From assembly GCF_007994225.1 (NCBI RefSeq), contig NZ_VLLL01000006.1:248001-312000 (forward strand): a DNA stretch of 64,000 bases, read 5' to 3'. The position numbers were made by a program, and so were the translations under genes. Position 1 is the first letter of the stretch; each line of letters begins with the position of its first letter. The notes below the pieces were generated by a model, which did no database searches, was not told the origin of the DNA, and saw nothing but the letters and a program-made list of their open reading frames with translations. This stretch comes from Stackebrandtia albiflava. GTDB taxonomy: Bacteria; Actinomycetota; Actinomycetes; Mycobacteriales; Micromonosporaceae. This document shows, piece by piece, positions 45,107 through 53,433 of this stretch.

Positions 45107-47404
45107 ATGGACTCGATTCTGGATACGTCCGCCCCGTTGACCACCGACCGGCTGCTGGCCGGGCTCAACGAACCGCAACGTCAGGCGGTGACCCACGAGG
45201 GTCCGCCCCTGCTGATCGTCGCGGGCGCCGGGTCCGGCAAGACCCGGGTGTTGACCATGCGGATCGCCCACCTGGTGGCGATGCGTCACGTCCATCCCGG
45301 CGAGATACTGGCGATCACCTTCACCAACAAGGCCGCCGCCGAGATGCGGGAACGGGTCGCCGGTGTGGTCGGCAACCGCGCCCGGCTGATGTGGGTGTTG
45401 ACGTTCCACGCCGCCTGCGTGCGCATCCTGCGCCGGGAACACGACCGGCTCGGCCTGAAGTCGAGCTTCACCATCTACGACTCCGACGACTCGCGACGCC
45501 TGATGCAGCAGGTGGCACGCGAGATGGAGCTCGACAAGCGCACCAGCGCCCGCGGCCTGCTCGCCGCCGTGTCCCGGCTGAAGAACGAACTCATCGATCC
45601 CGACGCCGCCCTGTCGACCGCCGACACGCCGAAGCAGCGCACGGTGGTGGAGGCGTACCGGCGCTACGACGAACGACTGCGGGCCGCCCACGCCCTCGAC
45701 TTCGACGACATCATCGGGCACACCGTCCACCTGTTCCGGGCGTTCCCGCAGGTCGCGAGGGAGTACCGCCGCCGGTTCCGGCACGTGATGGTCGACGAGT
45801 ACCAGGACACCAACCACGCCCAGTACGCGCTGATCCGGGAACTCGTCGGCACCGACGAGGACGACACCGAGGTGCCGCCCAGCCAGTTGTGCGTCGTCGG
45901 CGACGCCGACCAGTCGATCTACGCGTTCCGGGGCGCGACCATCCGCAACATCCTGGAGTTCGAACGCGACTACCCGCAGGCCAGGACGATCCTGCTGGAA
46001 CAGAACTACCGTTCCACCCAGACGATCCTCTCGGCGGCCAACGAGGTCATCAGGCAGAACCCGGGCCGCAAGGACAAGAAGCTGTGGACCGACTCCGGCG
46101 ACGGCGCCAAGATCGTCCGTTACGACGCCGACAACGAACACGACGAGGCGCTGTGGGTCGCCGACCGGATCGACGCCCTCGCCGACTCGGCGGGCGTCAA
46201 ACCCGGTGACGTGGCGGTGTTCTACCGCACGAACGCACAGTCCCGGGTCTTCGAGGACGCCTTCATCCGGCGCGGCCTGCCCTACAAGGTCGTCGGCGGT
46301 GTCCGGTTCTACGAACGCCGCGAGGTCCGCGACGCCCTCGCCTACCTGAAACTGACCGTCAACGACGACGACACGGTCTCGGCCCGCCGCGTGGTCAACG
46401 TGCCCAAACGCGGCGTCGGCGACCGCGCCCTGGCCTGCGTGGACGCCCTCGCCGACCGGGAGCGGATCTCCTTCCCGGCGGCGCTGCGCCGCAAGGGCGA
46501 GGCGATCGGACTGTCGTCGCGCGCCGCCGGCGGCATCGACCGGTTCCTCGCCGTCGTGGACCAGGCCCGCGCGCAGGCGGCGGCCGGTGAACCACCCGAG
46601 GTCGTGCTGGAGACCCTGCTGACCGACAGCGGCTACCTCGCGGAACTCGCCGCCTCCCAGGACCCCCAGGACGAGGCCCGCGTCGACAACCTGCAGGAAC
46701 TCGTCAGTGTCGCCCGGGAGTACACCGAACGCACCCTCGCCGAGACCACCGGCGTAGACGTCGAGGGCGCCGAGGCCGAACCCACCGTCGCCGGATTCCT
46801 CGAACAGGTCTCCCTGGTCGCCGACGCAGACCAGATCCCCGACCAGCCCGACGACGCCGACGGCGTCGTCACGCTCATGACCCTGCACACCGCCAAGGGC
46901 CTCGAATTCGACGTGGTGTTCCTCAGCGGCATGGACCAGGGTGTCTTCCCCCACGAGCGGTCGCTCAGCGAACCCGCCGAGATGGAGGAGGAACGCCGGC
47001 TCGCCTACGTCGGCATCACACGGGCGCGGAAACTGCTGCACCTGTCCCGCGCCGAGACCCGTAGCGCGTGGGGGCAACCCCAGTTCCACCCGCCCAGCCA
47101 GTTCCTCGCCGAACTGCCCGGCGAACTGCTGGAGGTGGAGCGTTCCACGTCCAGCCGGGCGGCGGCCTCACCCGTCACCACCCGGTTCGGCATCCCCGGC
47201 GCCGACCTGCGGCCCGCGTCGAGCCTGCCCGTCAAGGACGTGCCGGTGCTGTCGGTGGGCGACCGCGTCAACCACGACAAGTGGGGGATGGGCCGGGTCG
47301 TCGAGGTCAAGGGCAGCGGACCCCGCGCCCAGGCGTGCATCGACTTCGGGGACGGTGGACCCAAGTGGCTCGTCGTCCGGCACGCCCCGATCCAGCGGAT
47401 CTGA
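45107..47404 (+). CDS. pcrA: ATP-dependent DNA helicase UvrD/PcrA
   Basis: A 765-aa SF1A 3'-5' helicase acting in nucleotide excision repair and removal of RecA filaments. Motifs: LNEPQRQAVTHEGPP (Q motif), AGAGSGKTR (I), ITFTNKAAAEM (Ia), VDEYQDTNHAQY (II), GDADQSIYAFRGA (III), EQNYRST (IV), TLHTAKGLEFDVVF (V) and EERRLAYVGITRAR (VI). The C terminus (about 705-765, VGDRVNHDKWGMGRVVEVKG) is the Tudor-like PcrA tail that contacts RNA polymerase. TACACT lies 10 nt before ATG 45107; the longer frame from 44912 runs into aroQ and is rejected. Confidence 0.96.
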   Translation: MDSILDTSAPLTTDRLLAGLNEPQRQAVTHEGPPLLIVAGAGSGKTRVLTMRIAHLVAMRHVHPGEILAITFTNKAAAEMRERVAGVVGNRARLMWVLTFHAACVRILRREHDRLGLKSSFTIYDSDDSRRLMQQVAREMELDKRTSARGLLAAVSRLKNELIDPDAALSTADTPKQRTVVEAYRRYDERLRAAHALDFDDIIGHTVHLFRAFPQVAREYRRRFRHVMVDEYQDTNHAQYALIRELVGTDEDDTEVPPSQLCVVGDADQSIYAFRGATIRNILEFERDYPQARTILLEQNYRSTQTILSAANEVIRQNPGRKDKKLWTDSGDGAKIVRYDADNEHDEALWVADRIDALADSAGVKPGDVAVFYRTNAQSRVFEDAFIRRGLPYKVVGGVRFYERREVRDALAYLKLTVNDDDTVSARRVVNVPKRGVGDRALACVDALADRERISFPAALRRKGEAIGLSSRAAGGIDRFLAVVDQARAQAAAGEPPEVVLETLLTDSGYLAELAASQDPQDEARVDNLQELVSVAREYTERTLAETTGVDVEGAEAEPTVAGFLEQVSLVADADQIPDQPDDADGVVTLMTLHTAKGLEFDVVFLSGMDQGVFPHERSLSEPAEMEEERRLAYVGITRARKLLHLSRAETRSAWGQPQFHPPSQFLAELPGELLEVERSTSSRAAASPVTTRFGIPGADLRPASSLPVKDVPVLSVGDRVNHDKWGMGRVVEVKGSGPRAQACIDFGDGGPKWLVVRHAPIQRI

Positions 47405-47408
47405 ACCC

Positions 47409-47443
47409 GCGGCACGACCGGTGAACTCCACCGGCCGTGCCGC
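47409..47443. terminator. Bidirectional hairpin between pcrA and the M23 gene
   Basis: GCGGCACGACCGGTG pairs with CACCGGCCGTGCCGC with one A-C mismatch and an AACTC loop. It lies five bp past the pcrA stop and five before the convergent peptidase stop, so it can serve both. Confidence 0.8.
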
Positions 47444-47447
47444 CGGA

Positions 47448-48329
47448 TCACCTCGTGTCCCGCTCCGGCAGCACGTTCCGCGCGGCACCGGTCACGTCCA
47501 CACCGACACTCCCGAGGTACGTCACCGGATCGACCGGTGCGCCGTCCACGTGCAGTTCGAAGTGACTGTGCGGGCCGAACGAGTTGCCGGTGTTGCCGAC
47601 GTCGGCGATGTGGTCCCCGGCCTCGACGACGTCCCCGGGAGCGACCGCCAGCCGGGAGTTGTGGGCGTAGTAGGTGCGTACACCGTCGCCGTGGTCGATG
47701 ACGACGAGCTTGCCGAACCCGCCGTTCCACCCCGCCGACGCCACCGTGCCCGCCTGCGCCGCGTACACCGGCGCACCCTCGGGCGCCCCGAAGTCGAGGC
47801 CCTGATGCAGGACACCCCACCGCATGCCGAACAGCGACGTCAGGTCGAAGTGGTCGAGTGGCAGCCGCCACGTCGTCTCGGCCGGTTGCACCGTCAACGG
47901 CCCGGTGAGCCGGTCGGCGCCGCGGTCACTGCGCGCGGTGGTGACCGGTGCCGCTGCGCCGGTGGTCGCCGGGGTCGCGACCCGCGGTTCCTCGCGGGAC
48001 TGGAAGGCGGTGGCGAGTGCGGCGTCCGGCGGCTCGGACGGCAGGGCCGCCGCCGAGCCCAGTGCGACCGCACCGGCGCTGAGCACCGCCATCCCCACCA
48101 CGGCGACGTATCTGCCCTGTGGCGCGAACGGAACGGAGATCGGCGCGCGATGCCTGCCCCGGTGGATCAGCGGCGCGGCCCGGTGACGGCCCGGTGGGCG
48201 GGCGGTGACCCCGCGGTCACCGTTTCGGAGACTGAGCAATGGTCCTCCACGTGGTTCACGGTGCGACGGCACACGGAGACGTTCCGTGGAGGGGTGTTCC
48301 GTCTCGGTGGCGAACCGGAGGTTCGCCAC
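47448..48329 (-). CDS. M23 (LytM) family peptidase
   Basis: A 293-aa protein with a long basic cytoplasmic N terminus (about 70 residues), one membrane helix (about 75-95, VAVVGMAVLSAGAVALGSAAA), a linker, and a C-terminal LytM domain with HQGLDFGAPEGAPV, YYAHNSRLAV and HSHFELH (Zn ligands). It probably cleaves peptide cross-links in peptidoglycan or acts as a LytM-type regulator. It is the counterpart of Rv0950c beside pcrA. The GTG start at 48329 lies inside a perfect hairpin (48306-48330), with TAGATC 7 nt upstream. Confidence 0.85.
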   Translation of the reverse strand: MANLRFATETEHPSTERLRVPSHREPRGGPLLSLRNGDRGVTARPPGRHRAAPLIHRGRHRAPISVPFAPQGRYVAVVGMAVLSAGAVALGSAAALPSEPPDAALATAFQSREEPRVATPATTGAAAPVTTARSDRGADRLTGPLTVQPAETTWRLPLDHFDLTSLFGMRWGVLHQGLDFGAPEGAPVYAAQAGTVASAGWNGGFGKLVVIDHGDGVRTYYAHNSRLAVAPGDVVEAGDHIADVGNTGNSFGPHSHFELHVDGAPVDPVTYLGSVGVDVTGAARNVLPERDTR

Positions 48330-48330
48330 C
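48306..48330 (-). promoter_or_regulatory. Perfect hairpin at the start codon of the M23 gene
   Basis: GGTGGCGAAC (48306-48315) pairs fully with GTTCGCCACC (48321-48330) around a CGGAG loop. The GTG start (48327-48329) is in the outer stem. If the transcript is leaderless, the hairpin would be at its extreme 5' end and could limit translation. Confidence 0.55.
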
Positions 48331-48501
48331 GGAAGTGATCTAGCCCACCGTAGCCCTCGTCGCGCCGGGGTCGGCGGCCAGGTCCCCTAGCGCACTCGGA
48401 AACGGGCGTCCGGGGAACCGGGAGTTATATGGACAATTGGGTGAATTGACTCACCGAACAGACGGCCGGACGACTACGCTGCTTGGGGTTTCCCCGCCAA
48501 C

Positions 48502-48522
48502 TGTGGCAATATGTCAGCCACA
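48502..48522. promoter_or_regulatory. Inverted repeat upstream of the DHEWH peptide gene
   Basis: TGTGGC (48502-48507) and GCCACA (48517-48522) are separated by 9 bp, 45 bp before the peptide gene. The 48330-48567 gap is relatively AT-rich and otherwise empty. It may be an operator or a leader-RNA hairpin. Confidence 0.45.
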
Positions 48523-48567
48523 CCCCTTAAAATGCAAGGCTTTGGCATTCCAGGCAAAGGAGCCACA

Positions 48568-48774
48568 ATGAAGGTTCCCACGCTCAAACGAGTGGCGGCG
48601 GCAATCACCTCATCAGCTTTCGCTGTTGCCGTGGTCATCGGCGGCGTCCTCGTGAGCTCCGCGGACGAGACGGCCGCCGTTCCGGCCTCTCCGACAGACC
48701 ACGAATGGCACCAGGCAGACCACGAGTGGCACGGTCAGCAGGAGGCGTTGCCGGCCGATCACGAATGGCACTGA
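48568..48774 (+). CDS. Small secreted peptide with three DHEWH repeats
   Basis: A 68-aa protein from ATG 48568 with a strong AAAGGAG site. Residues about 1-31 are a Sec signal (LKRVAAAITSSAFAVAVVIGG, VLVSSAD). The mature part (about 37 residues) carries DHEWH three times, at about 44-48, 51-55 and 64-68, the last being the exact C terminus. Asp, Glu and two His in each unit could bind a metal such as Zn or Cu. Alternatively each repeat could be released as a short peptide. I recognise no family. The GGDEF-EAL gene starts 58 bp downstream on the same strand, suggesting co-transcription. Confidence 0.65.
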   Translation: MKVPTLKRVAAAITSSAFAVAVVIGGVLVSSADETAAVPASPTDHEWHQADHEWHGQQEALPADHEWH

Positions 48775-48831
48775 CCCACACGTCCGCCGAACCCCCGGCA
48801 TTAGACCAGCGACCAGGGAGGACGCCGGGCT

Positions 48832-51357
48832 GTGAGTCGCATTCGAGTCGATTGGCTGCGCTGGACAGCATGGGCGTTCAGTGGATCGCTCATGCTGTTC
48901 GCCGCCGTTCTCGCCGCCGTCATCTGGCCACTGCAACCCGGACAACCGAACTGGGCCGTATTCGGTCTACTGCTGGTATTCCACATCGCGGCCCTCGCGC
49001 TGCCCCTGCACCTCGAAGTGCAGCGGCAGGGGATCCTGGTCTCCGCCGGGGAGATCCCCTTCATCCTGGCACTCTTCTACCTGCCGCCCTTCTGGGTGTT
49101 CGTGGTGCGCGCCCTGGCCGGTCTCGTCGTGTACGCCTACCGATGGCTGTCCCGGAAGATACAACTGCACAAGGCCGTTTTCAACCTCGCCAACACGTGC
49201 TGCGCAGTGGCTGCGGCGGCCTTGCTGGCGCACACCATCGGTGTGGGAGCCGCCTCCGATCCCCGGACCTGGGTGACCCTCCTGTCGTCGGCGATGGTCT
49301 ATCTGTTGGTGACGGCACTGTTCCTCACCGCGATCCTCTCCGTGACCCAGGGGCGCCGCAGCCTCGACGAGCTGCTGCACAGTATGGGGTCGAGCCTGAT
49401 CATCGGCGGGATCAACGCGATAGTCGGAATCCTGATCCTTTTGACGCTCAGCGCCACACCGTGGGCGCTGGTGCCGTTGATCGTCCTGTTGGTCCTGGTC
49501 TTCGCCGCCTATCGGGGGTACTCCAACCTCGTGCGGCAACGTCGCGCCCTGGCCGACCTGAACGACTTCACCCAGTCGGTGGCGCAGGCGGTCCAGAGCA
49601 ATCGCCTGATCGACATCATGACCCACCGGCTCCGGGAGATGCTCAACGCCGAGGTGGCGACGGTGTGGTTGCGGCGGGAGAAGCGGTTCCCGGCGATCCT
49701 GCTGTCCGCGTACATGGACAGTGAGGGACTGTTGGACACCACTCCCGTCCCACGGGAGCTGCTGGACTCCGTCCTGGCCTCCGGTCAGCCGTTGCTGGTC
49801 TCCCGGAAGATCGGTGACCCCGCCTACCGCGAACAGCTCCGCGCCGCCGACGGCAAGGACGCGATCATCGTCCCGTTGCGCTCCGGCAAGATCGCATACG
49901 GTTGTCTCGCGGTCGCGAACCGGTTGGGTGGTGACCTGAACGGGTTCGGACCCGACGAGTTGGCCCTCCTGGAGACCCTCGCCGCCCACGCCGGGGTCGC
50001 CGTCGAGAACTCCCGCCTCGTGGACCGGTTGCGGTTCGATGCCTACCACGACGCGCTCACCGAACTCCCCAACCGGCGGCGGACCATGGCGGTCTTGGAG
50101 CAGTCGATCTCCATCACGGTGCCCGGCGAGATCGTCGCCGTCATGCTGTTCGACGTCGACGGGATGCGCGACATCAACGACTCCATCGGGCACGCCTCCG
50201 GCGACAAGCTCATCGTGGAGGTCGGGCGGCGGCTCAAGGAGGCGGCACCGCCCGCCGCGCACGTCGGCCGGATCGACGGCGACGAGTTCGCGGTCGTGCT
50301 CCGGATGCCCGACACCGCCGCCGCGGTCGAACTGGCCGCCGAGATACGCGGCGCGCTGCAACAACCCTGCCTGCTCGGTTCGCTCAATGTGGACATAGAC
50401 TGCGCGGTCGGTATCGCGGTACACCCCGAATCCGGTGACAACGCCGACGAACTGCTGCAACGCGCCGACGTCGCCACCCAGACCGCCAAGAACGTCTCCA
50501 GCGGCGTCCAGGTATACAACGCCGGGCTCGAATCGGGCAGCGTCCGGCGGCTGGGGCTCGCCACCGACCTGCGACGCGCCTTCGACAACGACGAACTGCA
50601 CGTCTACTACCAGCCGAAGATCTCCCTGGGCACCCGCCAGCTCGTCGGCGTCGAATGCCTCGCCAGGTGGCGGCACCCCACCCACGGAGACGTCCCACCG
50701 GAGGACTTCGTGCCGGTGGCCGAACACACCGGCCAGCTCGGCCGGCTCACCGAGTTCATACTCCGGGACGGCCTCAGCCGCGTCCACGGCTGGGACGGTG
50801 AGGGGCACCGGCTCAACGTCGCCGTCAACCTGTCACCCCGCACCCTCGTCGACACCGACTTCCCCCAACTGGTCGCCGCGCTCCTCGACGAATACCGGAT
50901 CGAACCGCCCAGACTCACCCTGGAGATCACCGAAGACGGCATGGTCGGTGCCGGAGGCAAGGCCCCCGAGACGCTACGGCGGCTGCGGGAGATGGGCGTC
51001 CGCCTGTCCGTCGACGACTTCGGCAAGGGCTACTCGTCACTGTCGTACCTGCGCAGGCTCCCCGCGCAGGAGATAAAGATCGACCGCGGCTTCGTGCAGG
51101 GCATGGCCACCGACGAAGGCGACCACGCGATCGTCCGCGCCATCGTCGACCTCGCCCGCCACTTCCGTATGACCGTCGTCGCCGAAGGCGTCGAGAGTGA
51201 GATGACGCTCTCACTGCTGTCGGAGATCGGTTGCGACATCGCACAGGGCTTCTACTTCTCGCGTCCCCTACCCCCCGACCGGTTCGCCGCCTGGATGGCC
51301 GCGCAACAGGGCCCCGGCGGCGACGGCCGGCGAACCGGCAGGTTGCGGGCGGTGTGA
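48832..51357 (+). CDS. Membrane GGDEF-EAL (cyclic-di-GMP) signalling protein
   Basis: An 841-aa protein. About 210 N-terminal residues form six to seven membrane helices (a MASE-like sensor). A GAF-like domain follows (about 235-400, with EVATVWLRREKRFPAI and LLVSRKIGDPAYR). The GGDEF domain (about 405-560) has DGDEF in place of GGDEF. The EAL domain (about 575-825) has ECL for EAL but keeps LEITED, DDFGKGYSSL, IKIDRGFV and AEGVES, so the phosphodiesterase is probably active while cyclase activity is doubtful. It would make or break c-di-GMP in response to a membrane signal. GTG 48832 follows GGGAGG. Confidence 0.92.
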   Translation: MSRIRVDWLRWTAWAFSGSLMLFAAVLAAVIWPLQPGQPNWAVFGLLLVFHIAALALPLHLEVQRQGILVSAGEIPFILALFYLPPFWVFVVRALAGLVVYAYRWLSRKIQLHKAVFNLANTCCAVAAAALLAHTIGVGAASDPRTWVTLLSSAMVYLLVTALFLTAILSVTQGRRSLDELLHSMGSSLIIGGINAIVGILILLTLSATPWALVPLIVLLVLVFAAYRGYSNLVRQRRALADLNDFTQSVAQAVQSNRLIDIMTHRLREMLNAEVATVWLRREKRFPAILLSAYMDSEGLLDTTPVPRELLDSVLASGQPLLVSRKIGDPAYREQLRAADGKDAIIVPLRSGKIAYGCLAVANRLGGDLNGFGPDELALLETLAAHAGVAVENSRLVDRLRFDAYHDALTELPNRRRTMAVLEQSISITVPGEIVAVMLFDVDGMRDINDSIGHASGDKLIVEVGRRLKEAAPPAAHVGRIDGDEFAVVLRMPDTAAAVELAAEIRGALQQPCLLGSLNVDIDCAVGIAVHPESGDNADELLQRADVATQTAKNVSSGVQVYNAGLESGSVRRLGLATDLRRAFDNDELHVYYQPKISLGTRQLVGVECLARWRHPTHGDVPPEDFVPVAEHTGQLGRLTEFILRDGLSRVHGWDGEGHRLNVAVNLSPRTLVDTDFPQLVAALLDEYRIEPPRLTLEITEDGMVGAGGKAPETLRRLREMGVRLSVDDFGKGYSSLSYLRRLPAQEIKIDRGFVQGMATDEGDHAIVRAIVDLARHFRMTVVAEGVESEMTLSLLSEIGCDIAQGFYFSRPLPPDRFAAWMAAQQGPGGDGRRTGRLRAV

Positions 51358-51442
51358 CCCCGTAGACCCAAACCCGCGTGACCGCCCCGCCGAGACTCAT
51401 GTACTCTTGTGCGCGGCACGTTAGCTGCAAAGCTCACGTAAC

Positions 51443-51515
51443 GCCCCTTTAGCTCAGTCGGCAGAGCGTCTCCATGGTAAGGAGAAGGTCTACGGTTCGA
51501 TTCCGTAAAGGGGCT
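51443..51515 (+). tRNA. tRNA-Thr (GGT)
   Basis: A 73-nt cloverleaf: acceptor GCCCCTT/AAGGGGC, D arm GCTC/GAGC, anticodon stem TCTCC/GGAGA with loop ATGGTAA (anticodon GGT), T arm TACGG/CCGTA with TTCGATT. CCA is not encoded. Confidence 0.95.
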
Positions 51516-51545
51516 CTCCTGATCGCTGGTGCGATCCGGTCTCGC

Positions 51546-51618
51546 GGCGGTGTAGCTCAGTTGGCAGAGCAAACGACTCATAATCGTTGTGTCGCCGGTT
51601 CAAGTCCGGCCATCGCTA
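51546..51618 (+). tRNA. tRNA-Met (CAT), elongator type
   Basis: A 73-nt cloverleaf: acceptor GGCGGTG with CATCGCT (two G-U pairs, including the first pair), D arm GCTC/GAGC, anticodon stem AACGA/TCGTT with loop CTCATAA (CAT), T arm GCCGG/CCGGC with TTCAAGT. It lacks the three G-C pairs of initiator tRNA. It lies 30 bp after tRNA-Thr. Confidence 0.93.
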
Positions 51619-51629
51619 CAGCCCTAAGC

Positions 51630-51837
51630 CCACTGTGTTCGGGTAGACCGAACCGGTGGGCTTTCACATTCTCCGCACCCGCCTGGCGGCGGGTGCCCAC
51701 GGGGGCTTCGCCCCCGTGCTCCCCCTCTGTCGGGCTCACGGTGATCGGTCTTCGCTCTGGCTGACTGTGTTCGGCTTTCGTCGAACCGGTGAGCTTCTGT
51801 TATCTCCGCACCCGCCTGGCGGTGGGTGCCCACGGGG
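51630..51837. repeat. Imperfect 75-bp direct repeat downstream of the tRNAs
   Basis: 51630-51704 and 51764-51837 are similar, strongest from GAACCGGTG to CCCACGGGGG. Each carries a hairpin of GCACCCGCC with GGCGGGTGC (first copy 51675-51696; second with one G-U pair). They occupy the 310-bp gap between tRNA-Met and the dioxygenase gene, where no gene is seen. Confidence 0.75.
51698..51718 (+). terminator. Hairpin terminator after the tRNA pair
   Basis: CACGGGGG (51698-51705) and CCCCCGTG (51711-51718) form a perfect 8-bp stem with a CTTCG loop, directly after the first repeat-borne hairpin. Only the first repeat copy has it. Confidence 0.7.
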
Positions 51838-51928
51838 GTCGATTCTCTGATGATTCTCCGATCCGAAACCGAGGTTCCTCGAGGCATCGGTGTCTAGCGT
51901 CTGACCCGACACGGATCACGGAGGAACC

Positions 51929-52864
51929 ATGTGGAAGAGAAGGCGTAATCGAGACGACGTTCCGACGTATGAGGGACGGCCGTTGCCCAGGCCGAGCGAG
52001 GACCTGGAGGATCAGGGCCTCGGCTTCGACGTCGGAACGGTCCTGAACCGCCGGGGCGTGCTCGCGATGTTGGGACTGGGTGTGGTCGGCGCCGGCCTGA
52101 CGGCCTGCGGAGCGGGATCGGACGGTACCTCGAGTCCCACGCCGTCCGGGAGTCCCTCCGCCGGCCCGTCGGTCGGCGAGATCCCCGACGAGACCGCCGG
52201 GCCGTACCCCGGCGACGGCTCCAACGGGCCGGACGTGCTCGAACAGAGCGGCATCGTCCGCAGTGACATCAGGTCCAGCTTCGGCGGCGCGAGCGGGACG
52301 GCGGAGGGCGTCCCCATGACCCTGCGGTTGACGATTCTCGACCTCGCGAACGGTGGTGTGCCGTTCGCAGGCGCGGCGGTGTACGTGTGGCACTGCACCC
52401 GCGAAGGCGGGTACTCCCTGTACTCGGAGGGCATCACGGAGGAGAACTTCCTACGAGGGGTGCAGATCGCCGACGCCAAGGGGGTCGTCCGGTTCACCAG
52501 CGTCTTCCCCGCCTGCTACAGCGGGCGTTGGCCGCACATCCACTTCGAGGTGTACCCGTCGCAGGCCGACATCACCGACTCGTCCAAGGCGGTCTCGACG
52601 TCCCAGGTGGCGTTGCCGAAGGACGTGTGCGACGAGGTGTACGCGCAACCGGGCTACGGGCAGTCGGTGGGGAACCTCTCACAGGTGACGCTGCTGAGCG
52701 ACAACGTGTTCGGGGACGACGGTGCGGCCCGCCAGGTCGCGAGCGTCGACGGCGACGTCGACTCGGGCTACGACGTGTCGCTCGTCGTAGGGGTCGACAC
52801 CGGCACCGAACCACAGGATGGCGAGGCGCCGCCGGGTCACGGCGGCCCGCCTCCCGGACGGTAG
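51929..52864 (+). CDS. Intradiol ring-cleavage dioxygenase-like lipoprotein
   Basis: A 311-aa protein (GGAGGAA upstream of the ATG). A helix (LNRRGVLAMLGLGVVGAGLTACG) ends in a lipobox Cys near residue 51, so it is probably a lipoprotein, possibly Tat-targeted. The beta-sandwich domain keeps the non-haem Fe(III) ligand pattern of the protocatechuate 3,4-dioxygenase family: Tyr in VYVWHCTREGGYSLYS and Tyr/His/His in CYSGRWPHIHFEVY. Secreted members occur widely in actinomycetes; the natural aromatic substrate is unknown. An acidic Ser/Pro linker follows the Cys and the C terminus is Pro/Gly-rich. Confidence 0.85.
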   Translation: MWKRRRNRDDVPTYEGRPLPRPSEDLEDQGLGFDVGTVLNRRGVLAMLGLGVVGAGLTACGAGSDGTSSPTPSGSPSAGPSVGEIPDETAGPYPGDGSNGPDVLEQSGIVRSDIRSSFGGASGTAEGVPMTLRLTILDLANGGVPFAGAAVYVWHCTREGGYSLYSEGITEENFLRGVQIADAKGVVRFTSVFPACYSGRWPHIHFEVYPSQADITDSSKAVSTSQVALPKDVCDEVYAQPGYGQSVGNLSQVTLLSDNVFGDDGAARQVASVDGDVDSGYDVSLVVGVDTGTEPQDGEAPPGHGGPPPGR

Positions 52865-52880
52865 CCGGTCGCAGCGCCCG

Positions 52881-52943
52881 TCAGTAGTGGTATCGGGCCT
52901 TGAGAATCTTGACGACCTTGTCATCCACCCGGTAACCACGAAG
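52881..52943 (-). pseudogene. YoeB/Txe-type toxin remnant (C terminus only)
   Basis: Downstream of the antitoxin, one frame reads LRGYRVDDKVVKILKARYHY and then TGA. This is the typical C terminus of YoeB/Txe-type endoribonuclease toxins, whose ending ARYHY includes catalytic residues. In-frame stops and only about 30 bp of other DNA separate it from the antitoxin, so at least three quarters of the toxin gene is gone. The remnant cannot make a functional toxin. Confidence 0.7.
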
Positions 52944-52973
52944 TCATTTCCGGCGGAACGGACTGGATGTCCC

Positions 52974-53246
52974 TCACTCGTCGCCCGCCAAGGCGCTCAG
53001 GGCTTCGACGGATTTCGTCACAGTGGGCGATCCGTTGCGGTCGCGCTCGATCGCCTCCATGAGGCGTTCGGCGTTGGCGGGCGACCGCAACAGGTACACC
53101 GTTTCCCGCCAGGCGTCGAAATCTTCGGCGCTCATGAGCACGGCGTCGCCGTGCGTGGAGATGATGCGCAGGGGTTCGTGGTCGGCGTTGACCTTCTGGA
53201 TCAACGGGACCAGGTCGGCTCCCACCTGACTCACGATGATGAACAT
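52974..53246 (-). CDS. Phd/YefM-type antitoxin, orphan
   Basis: A 90-aa protein resembling YefM/Phd: FIIVSQVGADLVPLIQKVN, then a DNA-binding region with EPLRIISTHGDAVLMSAEDF and a C-terminal segment with SPANAERLMEAIERD. In intact modules it neutralises YoeB and autoregulates. GAGGGG precedes ATG 53246. Its partner survives only as a C-terminal remnant downstream. It may remain as a repressor, as immunity against a related toxin, or as decay in progress. Confidence 0.82.
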   Translation of the reverse strand: MFIIVSQVGADLVPLIQKVNADHEPLRIISTHGDAVLMSAEDFDAWRETVYLLRSPANAERLMEAIERDRNGSPTVTKSVEALSALAGDE

Positions 53247-53337
53247 GTTCGGATCCCCTCGTCATGAGACCGAATCGCCACACGTGCCACACCGACACCG
53301 CACGTCGCCCCGGATGCCGATTCTCCCGGATCGACCT

Positions 53338-53419
53338 GTATCGGGCAACGGGGACGAAGGGTTCGGAAGCAGTCGTCCCGGGCCGCTCCGGCACGTCGCC
53401 GTGGCAGGCCCGTGACCGG
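53338..53419. repeat. 82-bp direct repeat, copy 1
   Basis: Identical to 55096-55177, with weaker identity about 10 bp further left. Together they bracket the hydrolase/HxlR pair (spacing 1758 bp). The repeat contains CGGGCC...GGCCCG and an inner CACG-TCGC-CGTG, so it can fold. It lies between the antitoxin and the hydrolase 3' end, a 187-bp gap with no other feature. Confidence 0.92.
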
Positions 53420-53433
53420 AGGATGGGCGGTAG

